From Virgifigura deserti (GTDB lineage: Bacteria; Pseudomonadota; Alphaproteobacteria; Dongiales; Dongiaceae), in contig QOZR01000012.1 in assembly GCA_003576685.1 (NCBI GenBank), forward strand, positions 1 to 64,000: a DNA stretch of 64,000 nt. Direction: 5' to 3'. Both the position numbers and the translations under genes were made by a program. Below the pieces are notes generated by a model that was given only the letters and a program-made list of their open reading frames with translations, was not told where the DNA came from and searched no databases. Positions 60,989-64,000 of the stretch are shown here, one piece after another; positions within the stretch are counted from its first letter, which is position 1, and each line of letters starts with the position of its first letter.

Positions 60989-62128
60989 ATGAAGAATGTC
61001 GTGATCGCCGGATATGTCCGGTCCCCGTTCACGCCCGCCACGAAGGGCGAGCTCCGGAAGGTGCGTCCGGACGAGCTGGCCGCGCAGGTCGTAAAGGGCC
61101 TGATTCGCAAGACTGACGTCAATCCAGACGATATCGAGGACCTGATCCTCGGCTGCGCCTTTCCAGAAGGCGAACAGGGCCTGAACGTGGCGCGGCTGGT
61201 AGTCTTTCAGGCGGAGCTGCCGGCCTCCGTCGCCGGCGTCACGGTGAACCGCTTCTGCGGCTCGTCGATGTACGCGATCCACATGGCGGCCGGTGCCATC
61301 CGGATGAATGCCGGCGAGGCCTTCATCTGCGCGGGCGTGGAGTCAATGACCAGGGTGCCGATGATGGGCTTCAACCCGATGCCGCATCCCGGTCTCTATG
61401 AGAGCTACCCCCAGGCCTATATGTCGATGGGCGAGACGGCCGAGAACCTTGCCACCAAATACCAGATCACGCGCGACCAGCAGGAAGCCTTCGCGATCGA
61501 ATCCCAGGCCCGCGCGGCAAGAGCGCAGGCGGACGGACGGTTCGACGAAGAGATCGTGCCGATTGCGGCCAACGGCGCCGTGGTCGGCACCGACGGCTGC
61601 ATTCGGCCCGACACCACGGCCGAGGGTCTCGCCGGGCTGAAGCCGGCTTTCGACGAGCAGGGTTCAGTGACCGCCGGCACCTCCTCGCCGCTGACCGACG
61701 GGGCGGCCGCGACCCTGGTCTGCAGCGAGGATTACGCGAAGAGCCACGGGCTCCGGCCGCTCGCCCGGATCCGAAGCATCGCGGTGGCGGGCTGTGCGCC
61801 GGAGATCATGGGAATCGGGCCGGTGCCGGCCTCCCGGAAGGCCCTGGAGCGGGCTGGCCTCTCCGTCGCCGACATCGACGTCACCGAACTCAACGAGGCC
61901 TTCGCCTCGCAAAGCCTGGCCGTCTTGCGGGACCTCGACCTCGATCCGGCGAAGGTCAATCTCGACGGCGGGGCCATCGCGCTCGGCCACCCGCTGGGCG
62001 CCAGCGGCGCCCGCATCACCGGGAAGGCAGCGAGCCTGCTGATCCGCGAGGGCGGCACCTTCGCCCTCTCCACCCAGTGCATCGGCGGCGGACAGGGCAT
62101 CGCTACGGTCCTCGAGGCCGTCGAATGA
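60989..62128 (+). CDS. Acetyl-CoA acyltransferase (thiolase)
   Basis: This 379-residue thiolase would perform the last, chain-shortening step of beta-oxidation. The nucleophile is Cys90 in VNRFCGSSM, with His334 in ALGHPLGASGAR and Cys364 in STQCIGGGQG completing the active site. I start it at ATG 60989 (AGG 8 nt upstream); GTG 60983 is in frame. The stop overlaps the next gene by 4 nt (ATGA). The pairing thiolase then hydroxyacyl-CoA dehydrogenase/hydratase is a FadA-FadB/FadN type unit, downstream of an acyl-CoA ligase. Confidence 0.92.
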   Translation: MKNVVIAGYVRSPFTPATKGELRKVRPDELAAQVVKGLIRKTDVNPDDIEDLILGCAFPEGEQGLNVARLVVFQAELPASVAGVTVNRFCGSSMYAIHMAAGAIRMNAGEAFICAGVESMTRVPMMGFNPMPHPGLYESYPQAYMSMGETAENLATKYQITRDQQEAFAIESQARAARAQADGRFDEEIVPIAANGAVVGTDGCIRPDTTAEGLAGLKPAFDEQGSVTAGTSSPLTDGAAATLVCSEDYAKSHGLRPLARIRSIAVAGCAPEIMGIGPVPASRKALERAGLSVADIDVTELNEAFASQSLAVLRDLDLDPAKVNLDGGAIALGHPLGASGARITGKAASLLIREGGTFALSTQCIGGGQGIATVLEAVE

Positions 62129-64000
62129 ACGAGATTCGCAAGGTCGCGGTCTTCGGCGCGGGGGTGATGGGCGCCGGCATTGCCGCGCAGATCGCCAATG
62201 CCGGCGTGCCGGTGATGCTGTTCGACATCGCGGCGCCCGACGGCCCTGACCGCAGCGCCATGGCCGCCGCGGCCATCAAGCGGTTGCTCAAGGCCGATCC
62301 GGCACCGCTCATGCATAAGCGCAATGCCGAACTGATCACGCCCGCCAACATAGACGACGACATTGACCGGATCGCCGACTGCGACTGGATCGTCGAGGCG
62401 ATCGTCGAGCGGGTCGACATCAAGCGGGCGCTTTACGAGAAGATCGATCGGGCCCGCCGACCGGGCTCGGTCGTCTCCTCCAACACCTCGACCATCAGGC
62501 TGGCGACTCTGATCGAGACCCTGCCCGAAAGCTTCGCCCGCGATTTTCTCATCACCCATTTCTTCAACCCGCCGCGCTACCTGCGACTTCTCGAGCTGGT
62601 CCCCGGCTCCCGCACCGGCGAGCAGGCACTGGCCACCATCGAGCGCTTCGCCGACCTGCGCCTCGGCAAGACGCCGGTTCGCTGCAAGGACAGGCCGGGC
62701 TTCATCGCGAACCGGATCGGCATTTATTGGCTGCAATGCGCCGTTATGCAGGCAATGGATGCCGGCCTCACGGTCGAGGAAGCGGACGCCGTTCTCGGCC
62801 GGCCCATGGGCGTCCCCAAGACCGGCGTCTTCGGGTTGCTCGACATGGTCGGGCTCGACCTGATGCCGCATGTGCTCGGGAGCATGGCGACGTCGCTTCC
62901 GGAGGAGGATCCCTTCCACACTGTCTATAACGAACCGGAGCTCATCAAGCGGCTGATCGCCGAGGGCTATACCGGACGAAAGGGCAAGGGCGGCTTCTAT
63001 CGCCTGAAGCCGGACACGCCGGGAAAGGTCAAGGAGTCGCTGGATCTTGCGAGCGGCAACTACCGAGCGAGTCGCAAGGCCGCTCTGGAGAGCGTAGCCA
63101 AGGCCCGTCGCGGCGGCCTGCGCGCGCTGCTCGAACATCCGGACAAGGGCGGGCGCTATGCCTGGTGGGTGCTGTCGCGGACCCTGAGCTATGCCGCCCG
63201 ACTGGTGCCGGAGATTGCCGACGACATCGTCTCCGTCGATGAGGCAATGCGCCTCGGCTATAATTGGAAATATGGCCCCTTCGAGCTGATCGACCAGCTT
63301 GGCGCCGACTGGTTCGCACAGAAACTCCGCGAAGCGGGCTTGCCTGTGCCGCCACTGCTTGCACAGGCGGAAGGGCGCCGCTTCTACCGGACCGAAGCCG
63401 GCCGACTTCAGTATCTCGCCGTCGACGGCGGCTATCGGGATGTGGTTCGTCCGGAAGGCGTGCTGCTGCTGGCGGATATCAAGCGGCGCAAACGGCCCTT
63501 GGCCCGCAATCGCTCGGCCAGCCTCTGGGATATCGATGACGGCGTGCTGTGTCTTGAGTTCCACAGCAAGATGAACTCGCTCAACCCGCTGACGCTGGCC
63601 ATGGTCGAAAAGGCGGTCCGGCTGGTGCCCGGGCGCTATCGCGCGCTCGTCATCTATAACGAAGGAAGCAACTTCTCGGTCGGCGCCAATATCGGGCTGC
63701 TGCTGCTCGCCATGAAACTGCGCGCTTGGTTCCTGGTGCGCGCGCTCGTTCGCCATGGCCAGAAGACCTACAAGCGGCTCAAATACGCGCCCTTCCCGAT
63801 TGTCGGCGCACCGTCCGGGATGGCGCTCGGCGGCGGCTGCGAGATACTGCTCCATTGCGATGCGGTGCAGGCGCATGCCGAAACCTATGCCGGCCTCGTC
63901 GAAGCCGGCGTCGGTATCGTCCCGGCCTGGGGCGGCTGCAAGGAGTTGCTGCTGCGCCGAATCACTGGCAAGAAGCCGCCATTCGGCCCGATGCCGCCGG
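62125..64000 (+). CDS. 3-hydroxyacyl-CoA dehydrogenase / enoyl-CoA hydratase, 3'-truncated by the window edge
   Basis: The first 625 codons are visible. The N-terminal NAD-binding domain begins VAVFGAGVMGAGIAAQIANA, and the catalytic histidine region reads LITHFFNPPRYLRLLELVPG. C-terminal dehydrogenase helices follow to about residue 460. A crotonase (enoyl-CoA hydratase) part starts near WDIDDGVLCLEFHSKMNSLN, with its oxyanion segments VGANIGLLLLAM and GAPSGMALGGGCEILLHCD. The order dehydrogenase then hydratase is that of FadN-type proteins (about 780-800 residues), the reverse of FadB. It is translationally coupled to the thiolase gene. About 150 residues should lie beyond the window. Confidence 0.9.
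   Translation, partial: MNEIRKVAVFGAGVMGAGIAAQIANAGVPVMLFDIAAPDGPDRSAMAAAAIKRLLKADPAPLMHKRNAELITPANIDDDIDRIADCDWIVEAIVERVDIKRALYEKIDRARRPGSVVSSNTSTIRLATLIETLPESFARDFLITHFFNPPRYLRLLELVPGSRTGEQALATIERFADLRLGKTPVRCKDRPGFIANRIGIYWLQCAVMQAMDAGLTVEEADAVLGRPMGVPKTGVFGLLDMVGLDLMPHVLGSMATSLPEEDPFHTVYNEPELIKRLIAEGYTGRKGKGGFYRLKPDTPGKVKESLDLASGNYRASRKAALESVAKARRGGLRALLEHPDKGGRYAWWVLSRTLSYAARLVPEIADDIVSVDEAMRLGYNWKYGPFELIDQLGADWFAQKLREAGLPVPPLLAQAEGRRFYRTEAGRLQYLAVDGGYRDVVRPEGVLLLADIKRRKRPLARNRSASLWDIDDGVLCLEFHSKMNSLNPLTLAMVEKAVRLVPGRYRALVIYNEGSNFSVGANIGLLLLAMKLRAWFLVRALVRHGQKTYKRLKYAPFPIVGAPSGMALGGGCEILLHCDAVQAHAETYAGLVEAGVGIVPAWGGCKELLLRRITGKKPPFGPMPP

Noticed and set aside
61732..63876. 714-codon minus-strand open frame opposite the beta-oxidation genes
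   Set aside because: It is antisense to the thiolase and hydroxyacyl-CoA dehydrogenase genes, which carry clear motifs; no family features or ribosome binding site.
1..64000. Prophage, insertion sequence or integron
   Set aside because: No transposase, integrase, phage structural gene, attachment-site duplication or tRNA junction was found.

Overview
The window is high-GC, densely packed chromosomal DNA from an alphaproteobacterium. The evidence is ChoXWV choline uptake divergent from betI-betB-betA, a Bmt-type betaine-homocysteine methyltransferase, heterotetrameric sarcosine oxidase, a DUF1127 protein, a ligase-associated DNA-damage module, and dispersed CTCATCCTGAGC-type palindromic repeats. 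I cannot name the genus. I saw no tRNA, rRNA, CRISPR array, transposase or prophage gene.

Region 1 (1-33.4 kb) is a choline / glycine betaine / methylamine catabolic island. It holds the end of a sarcosine oxidase operon (soxA, soxG), a PLP aminotransferase and a GcvA-like LysR regulator. Next come a livKHMGF-type ABC transporter, an MttB-family methyltransferase, a dimethylglycine/sarcosine dehydrogenase-like flavoprotein, an orphan Liv-type binding protein and Bmt. The choline transporter choXWV, betI-betB-betA, a second MttB paralogue and a DgcA/StcD-like flavoenzyme complete it. The implied flow is choline in (ChoXWV), to betaine aldehyde and glycine betaine (BetA, BetB), to dimethylglycine (Bmt or MttB-like enzymes), to sarcosine (DMGDH-like or DgcA-like), to glycine (Sox). 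A short housekeeping and stress block (DUF1127, CBS protein, lipoprotein, Cys-rich copper-storage-like protein) sits inside it at 5.8-8.6 kb.

Region 2 (33.4-39 kb) holds an MFS carrier, an M48 peptidase coupled to a DUF898 membrane protein, and a decayed stretch. In that stretch a carboxymuconolactone decarboxylase gene (frameshift) and its partner ECF41 sigma factor gene (in-frame amber) are both broken, beside a 16-bp inverted repeat.

Region 3 (39-56.6 kb) carries a ligase-associated DNA-damage response module in two halves: ATP-dependent ligase and MBL exonuclease at 39.1-41.7 kb, and DEXH helicase and PdeM endonuclease at 51.7-54.9 kb, followed by AidB. Between the halves lie a HIT protein, an MBL hydrolase with an FlK-like thioesterase, and a TRAP transporter whose small subunit is fused to a TM2-like domain. 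A two-gene operon for an asparagine-synthetase-like enzyme plus an Asp/Glu-racemase-like enzyme, then MtnN and an SDR, complete the interval.

Region 4 (56.7-64 kb) is fatty-acid metabolism: a 1398-residue acyltransferase-hydrolase-acyl-CoA ligase fusion, a thiolase, and the start of a hydroxyacyl-CoA dehydrogenase/enoyl-CoA hydratase that runs off the window.

The items I find most worth following are the asparagine-synthetase-like/racemase-like operon, the triple-domain lipid enzyme with a preserved internal ribosome binding site, and the double-broken ECF41 module. The split ligase module and the two MttB-family enzymes without a visible corrinoid protein come next.
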